64,000 nucleotides of DNA from Elephas maximus indicus. Its lineage: Eukaryota; Chordata; Mammalia; Proboscidea; Elephantidae. The DNA is taken from NCBI RefSeq assembly GCF_024166365.1, contig NC_064834.1, forward strand, positions 52,060,001-52,124,000. Direction: 5' to 3'. The notes under the pieces were generated by a model. That model was given only the letters and a program-made list of their open reading frames with translations. It had not been told where the DNA came from and ran no database searches. Positions 1 to 12,187 of this stretch are shown piece by piece. A program made the translations under genes and the position numbers. Position 1 is the stretch's first letter, and the number at the start of each line of letters is the position of its first letter.

Positions 1-229
1 GGAAGATGAGAATTTCACCTTTTTCATCATCACTACAACATAGACACAATCATACATTCTCATGGGCATGTGCGAGCTTCACCTCTCCCATCCTCCCAAC
101 AGTCGTGTTGTAATTTTGGTTAGGTCAATAGTCAGTGTTTATATTACTATGACTATGTAAATGTTGTTCACACACGAACTATGTAATATAGCCACAATTT
201 CTCTCTTGCTCAACTTTTTGTTTTCTCTG

Positions 230-1130
230 AACTTAATGATTATCTTTTTTTCTTTTAGTTTTCTATGTACTTATCATTAATTGAGCTTTAATCTCTCCAC
301 CAATTGTCTAATCTCTTCTCTGTATATTTGGTGACATCAGGTATTCTATTAATTTCATTTTCTTCAAGAAATCTCTCCTGGAGCCCTCTTGTCTGTTTCA
401 ACTGGACTAGTTGCTTTCTAACTGCTGCAGAAGTATTGTCCTTGGAATTCTCTGCAGTATCATTCTAGAGATTCACTTTTCTTCTCTCCTGTTTCGGATC
501 TCCTGTTCCTGGATCCTAAGTCTTCCTCTCTCTTGATTTACTGCCTTATTTTGGAGAAGCCCATTCTCCATTAGTCTCATGAAAAAGAATGTTTTTAAGA
601 TATTCTCTTTGCCCCCAGTTTTCCAAAATTTCATGATGATGTGGCTTGGTTTGGATCCATTTTCATATATACTTGGGGACCCTTTCATTCTAAAAATGCT
701 TATCCTTCACTTCTGAGTTTTTAATTAATTCATTGAAGATTTCCTCCCCATCCATTGTCTTTGCTCTCTCTGTAGAATCTCCAGAGCTGATTCTCTATTT
801 AAAAAAAAAAAACAAAACTTTTTTTTCTCTTATTTCCCATGTCTTTGTCTTTTCCTTGGCTTTCCAGACTTCTTCAGGTTTACCTCTCAAACCTTCTATT
901 GGGTTTTTAATTCCTGTCACCATACTTTAATTTCCAGAAGTTCCTTTTTGTTCTCTGAACGTTCCTATCTATGGCATCTCATCTTGTTCCATGAATGCAA
1001 TATTTTCTCTGATTCCTTTAAGAATATAAATGACAGCTTCAGGGGTGTATTTTTCCTCACCCCATAATCTCTTGCCCTCCAAGTTTTGTTTTGTTTTTTC
1101 TTGTTTTCCTTTTTGGCAGATCTTTTTCAG
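230..1130 (-). repeat. HAL1/L1-like ORF1 remnant, antisense
   Basis: On the minus strand this is purine-rich. Around 473-688 it encodes a short stretch with SHIIMKFWKT, which resembles the conserved RHIIIK step of L1/HAL1 ORF1 (the RNA-binding protein of the element), followed by a lysine-rich tail and Q/R/E-rich sequence. Stops and indels break the frame, so it is not functional. The class (HAL1, a half-L1 with only ORF1, versus L1M) is inferred from remembered family layout. The first 230 bases are AT-rich with no assignable feature. Confidence 0.45.
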
Positions 1131-1185
1131 CAGATAACCAACAATCCTTGGCTGTCTGTTCATGTAAAATAGTGGGGCCCCCTGA

Positions 1186-1297
1186 AAGACATCTGTTAAA
1201 AAGCAAAGATGTCACCTTGAAGACTAAGGTGTTTTGTTCTACTGTACATAGGGTCACTATAACTGAGAGCTGACTCGATGACACCTAACAACAACAT
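1186..1297 (+). mobile_element. RTE LINE 3' tail with internal deletion
   Basis: It starts in the RTE coding end (GTTAAAAAGCAAAGATGTCACC, also seen near 25730 and 56822) and jumps directly to the tail (TTCTACTGTACATAGGGTCACTAT, then GACTCGATGACACCTAACAACAACA). About 400 bases present in the copies at 25.7-26.4 kb and 56.8-57.3 kb are missing. The (AAC)n end is the usual RTE terminus. Confidence 0.8.
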
Positions 1298-1299
1298 AT

Positions 1300-3327
1300 A
1301 TGAGGTACTCAATAAATATATGTACAATGAATAAATACTACTACTGGCTGAGTAGCATTCTATTGTATGTATGTACCACATTTTGTTTATTCATTCATCT
1401 TTTGATAGGCATTTAGGCTGTTTTCACATTTTGGCTATTGTAAATAGTGCTGCAGTGAACATTGGTATAAAAGTCTCTTTTTGAGTCTCTGTTTTCCAGT
1501 CTTTTTGGTATATACCTAGGAGCGAAATTGCTCTGGTGGCATAGTAGATAAGACCTACGACTGCTAACCAAAAGGTTGGCAGTTTGAATCCACCAGGCGC
1601 TCCATGGAAATCATGGAGCAGTTCTATAGGGATGCTATGAGTCAGAATCCACTCGACAGCAACAGGTTTTGGTTTTTGGTGTGGTAGTTCTATTTTTAGT
1701 TTTTTGAGGAACCACCACACTGTTCTCTATAATGGCTGTCCCATTTTGCATTCCCAGCTGCAATGGATAAGGGTTCCAATTTCCCCATATCTTTGCCAAC
1801 ATTTGTTATTTTCTGTTTTGTTTTTTATCTTAGCCAGTGAAATGGTATTTCATTGTGGTTTTGATTTGCACCTCTCTGATGTCTAATGACACTGAACATC
1901 TTTTCATGTTTGGTGTCCATTTGAATGTGCTCTCTGGTGAAATGTCTTTGCCCACTTTATAACTGGGTTATTTGTCTTTTTGTTGTTAAGCTGTCAAAGG
2001 TATATATGTATTTTGGTTTTTAGATTCTTGTTGGATGTATGGTTTCGCAGTTGGTAGCTTGTCTTTTCACTTTTTTGGTAAAGTCTTTTGATGAAGAAAG
2101 TTTTTAATTTTTATGAGGTCGCATTTATTTATTTTGTCTTTTGCTGTTTGTGCTTTTGCTATTATGTTAGACAATGCATTGTTGAAAGCTAGGCCTGACA
2201 GCATTGTCCCTGCTTATTATTCTAGTAATTTTATGGTTTTAGTTTGCACATTTAGGTCCTTAATTCATTTTGAAATTGTTTTTGCATATAGTATGAATCC
2301 TGTTTCATTTTTCTGCATGTGGAAATCCAATTTCCTCAGCACCATTTATTGAAGAGACACTTCTTTCCTCATCAAATGGACTTAGCACTCTCATCAAAAA
2401 TCAGTTGGCCATAGATGTGTGGGTTTATTTATGGACTCTCAATTCTATTCCATTGGTCTATGTGTCTATCGTTATAACAGTATCAGGCTGTTTTGATTGC
2501 TGTAGCTGTATAGTATTTTTTAAAATCACAAAGCGTGAGTCCTCCTACTTTGTTCTTCTCTTTCAACATGGCTTTAGCTATTCGGGGCCTCTTGCCATTC
2601 CAAATAAAGTTGAGGATTGGTTTTTATATTTCTGTAAAGAAGACTGTTGGAATTTTGATCAGGATTGCATTGAATCTGTAGATCAACTTGGGTAGTCCTG
2701 AAATCTTAACAATATTGTCTTCCAATCCATGACTATGGAACATCTTTCCATTTATTTAAGTCTTCTTTAATCTCTTTCAGCAATGTTTCATAGTTTTCAG
2801 CATATAAGTCCTTCACGTCCCTGGCTAGATTTATTCTTAGGTGTTTTATTCTCTTAAATGCCACTGTAAATGGGAATTGTTTCCATAATTTCCTTTTTAG
2901 ATTTCTCACTGCTGGTGTGTAGAAACCCAGCTGATTTTTGTTTGTTGACTTTGTATCCTGAAACTTTGCTAAATTCCTCTACTAGCGCTATAAGTTTTCT
3001 TGTGGACCCTTTGGAACTTTCTATATATAGTATCATATCATCTGTGAAGAAAGAAATTTTTACTTCTTTTCCAATCTGGGTATCTTTTTTTCTTTTTCTT
3101 ATCTTGTTGCTCTGGCTAGGACTTCTAATACAATACTGAATAGAAGTGGTAAGGGTGTGCACCCTTGTCTGGTTTCTGATTTCAACGGAAAAGCTCTCAG
3201 TCTTTCTCCATTAAGTATAATGTTGGCTGGTGACTTCTTACATATGCCCTGAATCATACTGAGGAGTTTCTATTCTGATCTTCTTTAGGGTTTTAATCAA
3301 GAAAGGGTATTGGATTTTATCAAATAC
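1300..3327 (-). mobile_element. L1 LINE, 5'-truncated, antisense
   Basis: Reverse strand of an L1 3' half: the 3' end lies near 1300-1380 and ORF2 runs leftward from about 3327. The minus-strand peptide at 2854-3162 shows the reverse-transcriptase active-site region as FTDDMI (family norm F-A-D-D), then the KVSGYKVN block. Frames are broken. An AfroSINE sits inside at 1531-1680. Similarity to the L1 copies at 5-10 kb and 39-41 kb ends near 3327, the truncation point. Confidence 0.85.
1531..1680 (+). mobile_element. AfroSINE nested in L1
   Basis: Short-form AfroSINE: CTCTGGTGGCATAG head, CTAACCAAAAGGTTGGCAG middle, GTTTGAATCCACC B-box region, then GAATCCACTCGACAGCAAC end and a T/G-rich tail. 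L1 sequence continues on both sides (GCGAAATTG before, GTGGTAGTTCT after), so it inserted after the L1. Confidence 0.9.
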
Positions 3328-3544
3328 CTGGCAGGCTTTTTATGGCTAATATTTGGTTTCATGGATAAGAAAAACCGTAATACCAAAGTAAGATGTCTGT
3401 TATTAATGTTGCTTTTCAACAGACTTTATCATTCCCACTCACCCACACTTCATGCCCCAGCCCAAATTCTTGCAGACTGGCTTCCTGATCAGATGGCCAA
3501 GAAATATTCTTCTGTTCAGAGTCACAGTCAAAGGTAACTAACTT
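3328..3544. other. Unassigned sequence
   Basis: No repeat family or gene was recognised. An open frame here lacks coding signs. Confidence 0.3.
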
Positions 3545-4012
3545 TTCAGTGAGTACTTATGTGCCCAGCACTATGCTGGTGCTTAAACTCTTGATACACA
3601 CAACGGCCTTGTGAAGCATAAATTACTAGTCCTATTTTCAAATGAGAAAAGCGAATCTCAAGTGATTAAATGACTAGCCTAAAGTCACACTAAGGAGCCC
3701 TGGTGGCACAACGGTTAAGTGTTCAGCTGCTAATCAAAAGGTTGGTGGTTTGAACCTACCCAGCAGCTCCATGAGAGAAAGACCTGATGATCTGCTTCAG
3801 TAAAGATTACAGCCTAGAAAACCCTATGGGAAAGTTTTACTCTGTCACATGGCATCACTATGAATTAGAATCGACTTAGATGCAACCTACAACACAACAA
3901 CAAAGTCACACTAATTGACTGAATTCTGGCTGTGCCGCTAAGCCAGAATTCAACCCAGGTCAGTCTGACTCCCAGGCACAAGCCCTTTTCTGCATACCAC
4001 ACTGCTTTCTTA
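3545..4012 (+). repeat. MIR SINE, split by an AfroSINE
   Basis: MIR is an ancient tRNA-derived mammalian SINE. Visible landmarks are GTGCCCAGCACTATGCTGG, the polypurine AATGAGAAAAGCGAATC block, CTAAAGTCACACTAA, and beyond the insertion AATTCAACCCAGGTCAGTCTGACTC. The interruption at 3694-3901 carries a perfect 13-bp duplication of MIR sequence. Confidence 0.75.
3694..3901 (+). mobile_element. AfroSINE, long form, with 13-bp TSD
   Basis: Head GGAGCCCTGGTGGCACAACGG, B-box region GGTTTGAACCTACC, the long-form spacer (GAGAAAGACCTGATGATC, GTAAAGATTACAGCC) and an (AAC)n end. The target-site duplication AAAGTCACACTAA is at 3681-3693 and 3902-3914. Insertion into MIR makes MIR older. Confidence 0.9.
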
Positions 4013-4300
4013 GAATATTCTCCCATAATTGCATTTCAGAAAGTTTTATGATTTACCAAATCAGAGATTAAGTTGAAGGTTTTGAAATGTGAGCAAATTA
4101 AGCTTGAGAAAATAAAATGAAATCTGTTTTATTTAACAGGTAATAAATTTAGGAAACTCATTTCTCTAAAAGAAGCTATTAAAAAATAACAATGGGCTTT
4201 TTATACATAGTATAAATGCCTTATTTACCACATCGGGGTATCTGCTGGGCATTGTGTTTGTTTAGTATGCTTCTTTATAAATGTTTTTTAAAGGGTCAGA
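4013..4300. other. AT-rich unassigned spacer
   Basis: No gene, RNA or recognisable repeat seen. Confidence 0.3.
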
Positions 4301-4314
4301 CAAATTCATTGGCA

Positions 4315-4484
4315 AAAAAACCCAAACCAAACCCAGTGCCGTCAAGTCGATTCCGACTCACAGCGACCCTACAGGACAGAGTAGAACTGCCCCGTAGAGT
4401 TTCCAAGGAGCACCTGGCGGATTTGAACTGCCAACCCTTTGGTTAGCAGCTGTAGCACTTAACCACTATGGCACCAGGGTTTCC
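4315..4484 (-). mobile_element. AfroSINE, short form, with 14-bp TSD
   Basis: Reverse orientation: AAACCCAGTGCCGTCAAGTCG at the left (element 3' end), GGATTTGAACTGCCAACC in the B-box region, and CACCAGGGTTTCC at the right (element head). It is bounded by the perfect 14-bp duplication CAAATTCATTGGCA at 4301-4314 and 4485-4498. Confidence 0.93.
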
Positions 4485-4639
4485 CAAATTCATTGGCAGA
4501 AGCATAAATATTTACTAAGAGCACGTAGGATGAGGCTAATAGGGCTGAAGACCATCCTAATCTTTCTCTGTCATATCAAGTACTGCAAAATAGTATTCTC
4601 AACTCCAAGGATTTTAATTTTACCTACTGGTAAGTCAGA

Positions 4640-4850
4640 AGTCCCTGGTGGTGCAAACGATTAATGTGTTTGCCTGCTAACCAAAAGGTTGGAAGTTGGA
4701 GTCCACCCAGAGATGCCTTGAGAGAAAGTCCTGGCAATCTACCTCTAAAAACTCAGCATTGAAAACACTTTGAAGCACAGTTGTACTCTGACACACATGG
4801 AGTCACCATGAGTCAAAATTGACTTGAAGGCAACTAGTTTTATTGGTAAA
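4640..4850 (+). mobile_element. AfroSINE-related SINE, diverged subfamily
   Basis: Head GTCCCTGGTGGTGCAAACG, CTAACCAAAAGGTTGG, GAGTCCACCCAGAGATGCC, then GAAAGTCCTGGCAATCTACC, GAAGCACAGTTGTACTCTGAC and GTCACCATGAGTCA. The same layout occurs at 44343-44545 and in part at 42205-42292, so this looks like a separate subfamily. Confidence 0.8.
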
Positions 4851-4961
4851 TTAAATTGCTAAGGCATTTTAAAACAAATAACACACTATAAATTTAGCTC
4901 AACATCTCCAAGTCTAAGTTCCTTATATTTTCAAATATGTTTAATTAAGTTTGCCTTTTCC

Positions 4962-5645
4962 AGTTGTCTAACTGGAACACAATTGAGGAGATGGAAGTGA
5001 GAATTAGCAAGACTGAAGATAAAATACTTGGCAACAATATATTTGAAGAAAAATCAGATAAAAGAATTAAAAAAAAAAAATGAAGAAACCCTAAGAATCA
5101 TGCGGGACTCTATCAGGAATAATAACCTATGAGTGGCTGGAGGACCAGAACAGGGAGGGATAACAGAAAATACAGAGAGAATTGTTGAAGATTTGTTGGC
5201 AGAAAACTTCCTTGACATCCTGAAAGATGAAAGGATATCTATCCAAGACGCTTATGGAACCCCATACAAGGTAGATCCCAAAAGAAAGTCACCAAGACAT
5301 ATTATAATCAAACTTGCCAAAATCCAAAGATAAAGAGAAGATTTTAAGAGCAGCCAGGGATAAGTGAAAAAAAAAAAAAATGTTACCTACAAAGGAGAAC
5401 CAATAATAATAAGCTTGGACTACTCAGCAGAAACCATGCAGGGACGAAGGTGATGGGATGACATATATAAAGCATTGAAGGAGAAAAATTGCCAGCCAAG
5501 AATCATATATCTAGCAATACTTTCTCTCAAATATGAAGGTGAAATCAGGACTTTTCCAGATAAACGGAAGCTTAGGGAATTTGCAAAAACCAAACCAAAA
5601 CTACAGGAAATACTAAAAGGAATTCTCTGGTTAGAAAATCAATGA
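4962..5645 (+). pseudogene. L1 ORF1 remnant (RNA-binding protein)
   Basis: ORF1 encodes the coiled-coil/RRM/C-terminal-domain RNA chaperone of L1 particles. The open piece at 5133-5333 ends in SPRHIIIKLAKIQR, matching the RRM end. After a frameshift the C-terminal domain continues (GEPIIISLDYSAETMQGRR region, then EGEIRTFPDKRKLREF near 5540-5580, ending around QEILKGIL). The N-terminal coiled coil is missing through 5' truncation. In-frame stops and A-run shifts near 5070 and 5375 disable it. Confidence 0.8.
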
Positions 5646-6088
5646 TAACAATCTAGCACTAGAACTCAGGACAGAGCAACCAGGTATCAACCCAGATAGG
5701 GAAATCACAAAAATAAACCGAGATAGAAAAATACTCAAAACAGGGAATCAGCGATGTCATTATGTAAAAGATGACAATATTAAACCAATAAAGAAGGACT
5801 AAATAAAGTACTCATAGATCTTCCATATGGAGAGGAAATCAAGGCAATACGGGGAGCTCCAAGTTAGGCTCAAACTTCGAAATATAGGGGTAAATATTAA
5901 GGTAACCACAAAGGAGACTAACAATCCTACACATCAAAATAAAATACAAGAAAAACATAAAGGCTCAGCAAAAACAAAATCAACAACAATGAAAAAGAGG
6001 AACACACAATTTACAAAGAAAAACTACTCAGCACAAAAAATATTGGAAAAATGAAACTGTCAACAACACACAAAAAAAGGCATCAAAA

Positions 6089-9000
6089 TGACAGCACTAA
6101 ACTCATGCCTATCTATAATCACGCTGAATGTAAATGGACTAAATGCACCAATAAAGAGACAGAGAGTTGCAGAATGGATTAAAAAACAAGATCCATCTAT
6201 ATGCTGCCTACAAGAGAGACACCTTAGGCTTAAAGACACAAACAAACTAAAACTCAAAGGATGAAAAAAAAATATCAAGCAAACAACAATAAAAAGAGAG
6301 CAGGAGCGGCTATACTAATTTCTGATAAAACAGACTTCAAACTTAAATCTACCAGAAAGGATAAGAAGGACACTATATAATGATTAAAGGGAACCAGGAG
6401 GATATTACATATTTATGCACCCAACAACAGGGCTTCAAGATACATAAAACCAACTCCAACAGCATTGAAAAGTAAGATAGACAGCTCCACGATAGTGTTA
6501 GGAGACTTCAACACACTACTTTCAGCGAAGGACAGAACATCCAGAAAGAAGCTCAATAAAGACACGGAAGAGCTAAATGCCACAATCAAACAACTTGACC
6601 TCATAGGCATATACAGAACACTCCACCCAAAAGCATCCAAGTATACTTTCTTTTCCAATGCACAAGGAACATTCTGTAGAATAGACCACGTATTAGGCCA
6701 TAAAGCAAGCCTTAACAGAATCCAAAACATCGAAATATTACAAAGCATCTTCTCTGACCATAAAGCCATAAAATTAGAAGTCAATAACAGAAAAATCAGG
6801 GAAAAGAAATCAAACACATGGAAACTGAGCAACATTTTGCTCAAAAAAAAAGATTGGATTATAGAACAAATTAAGGATGGAATAAAGAAATTCATTGAAT
6901 CCAATGAGAATGAAAACACTTCCTATCAGAACCTTTGGGACACAGCTAAAGCAGTGTTCAGAGGTCAATTTATATCAATGAATGTAAGCATGCAAAAAGA
7001 AGAAAGGGCCAAAATCCAAGAATTATCACTACAACTTGAATAAATAGAAAGAGAGCAACAAAAGAAACCTTCAGGCACCAGAAGAAAGCAAATAATAAAA
7101 ATTAGAGCAGAATTAAGTGAAATGGAGAACAGAAAAACAATCGAAAGAGTTAACAAGACCAAAAGCTGGTTCTTTGAAAAGATTATCAAAATTGATAAAC
7201 CACTGGCCAGACTGATAAAAGAAAAACAGAGACGAAGCAAATAACCCGAATAAGAAATGAGATGGGCGATATCACAACAGACCCAACTGAAATTAAAAGA
7301 GTCATAACAGAATACTATGAAAAATTGTACTCTAACAAATTTGAAAACATAAGGGAAATGGACAAATTTCTAGAAACACATTACCTACCTAAACTAACAC
7401 AGAGACAGAACAGCTAAATAAACCCATAACAAAAGAAGGGACTGAAAAAATAAAAAACTTCCACTAAAGAAAAGCGCCGGCCCTGACAGCTTCACTGGAG
7501 AATTCTACCAAATTTTCACAGAAGAGTTAACACCACTACTACTAAAGGTATTTCAGAGCATAGTAAAGGATGGAATACTCCCAAACTCATTCAATGAAGC
7601 CAGCATAACCCTGATACCAAAACCAGGTAAAGACGCCACAAAAAAAGAAAATTACAGAGCAATATCCCTCATTAACTTAGATGCAAAAATCCTCAATAAA
7701 ATTCTAGCCAAAAGAATTCAACAACATATCAAAAAAATAATTCACCCCAACCAAGTGGGATTCATACCAGGTATGCAGGGATGGCTCAACATTAGAAAAA
7801 CAATCAATGTAATCCATCACATAAATAAAACAAAAGAATCACATGATCTTATCAATTGATGCAGAAAAGGCATTTGACAAAGTCCAACACCCATTCATGA
7901 TAAAAAAAAAAAAAAAAATCTCAGCAAAATAGGAATAGAAGGAAAATTCCTAAACATTATAAAGGGCATTTATACAAAGACAACAGCCAACATCGCCCTA
8001 AACAGAGTGAGACTGAAAGCATTCTCTTTGAGAACAGGAACCAGACAAGGATGCCCTTTATCACCACTCTTATTCAACATTGTGCTGGAGGTCTTAGCCA
8101 GAGCTAGTAGGCTAGATAAAGAAATAAATGGCATCCAAACTGGCAAAGAAGTAAAGGTATCTACGTTTGCAGACGATATGATCTCATACACAGAAAAACC
8201 TAAAGAATCCTCAAGAAAATTACCAAAACTAACAGAAGAGTTTAGCAGAGTATCAGGATACAAGAGAAACATACATAAATCAGTTGGATTCCTCTAAACC
8301 AACAAAGAGAACGTCAAAGGGGAAATCACCAACTCAATACCATTTACAATAGCCCCTAGGAAGATAAAGTACTTAGGAATAAATCTAACCAGAGATGTAA
8401 AAGACCTATATACAAAGAAAACTCTAAGACACTACTGCAAGAAACCAAAAGAGACCTACATAAGTGGGAAAATATACCTTGCTTGTGGACAGGAGACTCA
8501 ATATTGTAAAAATGTCTCTTCTACCCAAAGCAATCCACAGATACAATGCAATCCCGATCCAAATACCAGTGACATTTTTTAATGAGATGGAAAAACAAAT
8601 CATCAACTTTATATGGAAGGGAAAGAGGCCCCAGATAAGTAAAGCATTATTGAAAAAAAGGAACAAAGTAGGAGGCCTCACACTACCTGATTTTAGAACA
8701 TATTATACCGCCACAGTAGTCAAAACAGCCTGGTACTGGTACAACAACAGATACATAGACTGATGGGACAGAATTGAGAATCCAGACATAAATCCATCCA
8801 CATAAGAGCAGCTGATATTTGACAGAGGCCCAAAGTCTGTTAAATGGGGAAAACAGTCTCTTCAAGAAATGGTGCTAGCATAACTGGATATCCATCTGCA
8901 AAAAAAATGAAACAAGACCCATACATCACACCATGCACAAAAACCAACTCAAAATAGATCAAAGACCTAAATATAAAACCTAAAACGATAAAGCTCATGG

Positions 9001-9822
9001 AAGAAAAAATAGGGAGAATGCTATGAGCCCTAATGCATGGCATAAACAGTATACAAAACATTACTAATATTGTACAAACACCAGAAGAGAAATTAGATAA
9101 CTGGGAGCTCCTAAAAGTCAAACACCTATGTTCGTCCAAAGACTTCACCAAAAGAGTAAAAAAAATACCAACAGATTGGGAAAAAGTTTTTAGCTAGGAC
9201 ATTTCCAATCAGCGTCTGATCTCTAAAAACTACATGATACTGCAAAAACTCAACAACAAAAAGACAAATAACCCAATTTAAAAATTGGCAAAGGATTTAC
9301 CAAAGAAGACATTCAGGTGACTAATGGATACATGAGGAAACACTCACAATCATTAGCTATTAGAGAAATGCAAACAAGGCTGGCATCAATCCAAAAAACA
9401 CAAAATAATAAATGTTACAGAGGTTGTGGAGAGACTGGAACACTTATACAATGCTGATGGGAATGTAAATTGTCCAGCCACCTTGGAAATCAATTTGGCA
9501 CTTCCTTAAAAAGCTAGTAGTTCTACTCCTTGGAATATACCCTAAAGAAATAAGAGCCTTTACACAAACAGATACATGCACACCCATGTTCATTGCAGCA
9601 CTGTTTACAATAGCAAAATGTTGGCAGCAACTAAGAAGCCCATCAGAGGATGAACTGATAATTAAATTCTGGTATAGTCACACAATGGAATACTACACAA
9701 CAATGAATAACAACAATGAATCTGTGAAACATTTCATAACATGGAGGAATCTGGAAGGCATTATGCTGAGTGAAATTAGTCAATTGCAAAAGGACAAATA
9801 TTGTATGAGGCCACTATTATAA
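6089..9822 (+). pseudogene. L1 ORF2 remnant (endonuclease / reverse transcriptase)
   Basis: ORF2 makes the APE-like endonuclease and reverse transcriptase for target-primed reverse transcription. The start ATG is at about 6089 (MTALNSCLSIITLNVNGLN). Endonuclease motifs include NVNGLNAP, CLQERH, VLGDFNT near 6500, RIDHVLG near 6690 and SDHKAI near 6757. RT motifs are [14 protein letters not shown] near 8037 and FADDMI near 8166. The thumb and C-terminal parts follow (8464-8763, then to 9822 ending DKYCMRPLL). Frame breaks near 6264, 7040, 7430, 7910, 8300 and later leave no full product. Confidence 0.85.
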
Positions 9823-10129
9823 GAACTCCAGATAAAATTTAAGCACAGAAGAAAATATTCTTTGATGGTTACGAGGAGGGGGAGGGAGGGAGAGGGATAT
9901 TCACTAACTAGATAGTAGACAAAAATTTTTGAGGTGAAGGTAAGGGCAACATGTAACACAGGGATAGTCAGTACAACTGGGCTAAACCAGAAGCAAAGAA
10001 ATTTCCACAATACAACCAAAAGCTTCGAAGGCCAGAGTAGCAGGGATGGGGGTCTGGGGACCATGGTTTCAGGGGACATCTAGAAGTAAGTAAGCACAAG
10101 CAAGCCTGTGCATGCCTTGCTTAATGGGT

Positions 10130-10525
10130 AATCTGCCCTTGACCCCTAAATAATACATAGCACCACTTGACAGTATTTTAACCTTTATATAAAAGTATCG
10201 TAGGTCTTCTTTTGAAGCCTTATTTCTTTTTCCCTCACTCAATATCATATTTGTAATATTCACCTTTGTTGATGCTTGTATTTATAGTTATTCATCCATT
10301 CTCCTTTTGATTAGCATTGAGTTCATTTCCAATTTTTTTTTTTTTTTGCTATAAATATTAGTACATATGCTTCTTGTACATATGTGCAAGTTTCTCTAGG
10401 ATTGGAATATCTGGATCTCAGATGTGATGGCTGTACTAACTTACAGCCTTACCAGCCGTGAATAAGGGTTTCCACTGTTCCACTTCTTTACCAACACTTG
10501 ATATTGTCAGACCTACTTTCCAACC
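10130..10525 (-). repeat. Ancient L1M 3'-end fragment, antisense
   Basis: Antisense L1 3'-end signature: TTATTCATCCATTCTCC, GCTATAAATATTAGTACATATG, GTTTCTCTAGGATTGG and CCAACACTTGATATTGTCAG. It is more diverged than the L1s at 5-10 kb and 39-41 kb. A 17-base T run sits near 10323. Confidence 0.6.
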
Positions 10526-10639
10526 TACTTTTGTAGCTGTAATTCCCACTGCTGTCCTTCATGAATCTTTGATTCCGGCCAAATTGGAGTATTCACTGAT
10601 CCCTGAATATATTCTGCAATTTATTTTCCTCCTCCTTCA

Positions 10640-10890
10640 AGTAGTTTTTGAGGAGCTACCCTATGTCAGAAACCCTGCAAAAGGTTAGGAAGACAAAGAT
10701 GAAAAGACATGGCTGTGATGGTAAAGGAAACAGATTTCCAAACAACTGTTACAACATACAATTGTTATACAACATACAATTATAATTGTTATAATGGAAG
10801 TATTTACAAATCACAGTATGCAGTAAGACAGAAGGAGCACATAAGTCTACCAGGGGTCAGGGAAGACTTCACCAAGGAGGTAGTTGAACC
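10640..10890 (+). repeat. Ancient unassigned mammalian repeat
   Basis: The layout CTATGTCAGAAACC ... AAGACAAAGATGAAAAGACATGG ... TACCAGGGGTCAGGGAAGACTTC resembles a widespread old mammalian repeat whose later part appears at 16420-18700. The family is not named from sequence alone. Confidence 0.4.
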
Positions 10891-10911
10891 ACGTTTTTTT
10901 TTTTTTTTACT

Positions 10912-11145
10912 CAAGCAGTTACCTCTGCCTGGAAGATCCTTCCCTCTCATCTTGGCCTATTCATGGCCAGATCAAATGCCAACTCCTCCGAGAATGTCCC
11001 AGTTTACTCCAGGAAAGTATTTTGTACTTTTCTTATAGTTTATATCACACGTATTTATATATGCATATCTCACCTCCTCTACTAGATTATAAACTCATCA
11101 ATGGAAGTGGTGGCCTCTTACACATCTTAATATCTGTTTTGTTTT
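10912..11145 (+). repeat. L2 LINE 3' end
   Basis: L2 landmarks in order: CCTCTGCCTGGAAGATCC, GCCAGATCAAATGCCAACTCC, and further on CTAGATTATAAACTCATCAATGG. These are the typical end of this ancient LINE. Confidence 0.65.
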
Positions 11146-11149
11146 GTTT

Positions 11150-12185
11150 TTTTAAAGGCATCCCTTAGACTCTTCACTCTACTCACCTGGACATACCTGT
11201 GGGAAGCTGAATCTGTTAACAAAGAGTTGTAATGGGAAATGGTGATCCTTCAGTAAGAAAGATACAAGTATTTTCATATCACAGTAACAATCTTTGTATT
11301 TCCTTTATGAGGGAAATTCCATTTGCATCTAGTTGTAGGACAAAGATGAGGGATTCTAGAGAAAAAAATAAGATTTTATTCATGAAGACATTTGCCATAA
11401 CAACGGCAAGATTTCTTATTTTCTTGAAACATGTCAGAGAAAATCTATTTTTGCTAAGATTTGGTTACCACAGGAGTCAGTTGGAAATAAACAGGGATTC
11501 ACTCATTTCACTCTTGCATTGGCAGACCAGTGTACACTGTTTATGGGTGTGTTTCCAAATTTCAAGACAGGTATAACCCTTCTCTCGGTTACCGGACTTA
11601 TTAAGAAGAAAGAGAACCTCCTAACATTTCATTCAATAAGGGGCTTTCTCGGCGTGTAAGGTCCCTGGGTGGCGGAAATGGTTTGCTCTCACTACTAGCT
11701 GAAAATAATTTCCGTTTAATGTGAGGGACTCTGGGGCAGCCCAAGCTTTTTGGTCTCTTTGTAATCAGAGAGGACACAACTAGCTGAGATTGTTGTCAGT
11801 ATGTGGGTGTGGCTGAAAAATAATACTCTCTGTAACCAATAGTCCTTTCTTCACTGTGCACTGTTTCTCATGAATAAAACATATTCACATGACATTTTGT
11901 ACTTTTCTTTCTTTATTCAGTTTATGCAGATAGCCACTTCCCTTGGGCAGTAAGACAGATGTGTTAGCTCTAGAGTTTAGAAAATGAGGATGACGAGGCT
12001 GAAGGGCTTACTTTAGAGCACTTGCATTAGGAATGGGATGAAGAGTGGAAGTCACAGACTCTGGGCTCATACATTAATCTGCTTTCTTCCCTATAAAAAG
12101 CTTGTTTACTTTCCAGGTCAACTGACATTTCCCAATAATTTTCTTTTTTCTGGGAGTAAATGTCTATGCACCAGGCCACGAAGGA
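11150..12185. other. Mostly unique DNA with a SINE head fragment
   Basis: No gene was recognised. Near 11660-11705 the sequence GTCCCTGGGTGGCGGAAATGG ... CTACTAGCTGAAA matches the 5' tRNA-like head of the AfroSINE variant found at 29.2, 44.8 and 48.4 kb, in + orientation and without the rest. Confidence 0.4.
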
Positions 12186-12187
12186 CG

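Larger units (their letters stand above)
4962..10081 (+). mobile_element. L1 LINE, 5'-truncated, about 5.1 kb
   Basis: Layout: ORF1 C-terminal half (4962-5645), a roughly 440-base inter-ORF spacer, ORF2 (6089-9822) and the first ~260 bases of a 3' UTR. The UTR matches that of the L1 at 38.97-41.09 kb until GGGGACATCT, where similarity stops near 10081. There is no A-tail, so the 3' end is lost or rearranged. Many frameshifts and stops make it inactive. The homopolymer runs near 5070 and 7900 may be decay products. Confidence 0.92.

Noticed and set aside
6413..6919. 168-codon minus-strand open frame rich in F, L and S
   Set aside because: It is the antisense shadow of the L1 ORF2 endonuclease frame on the + strand.
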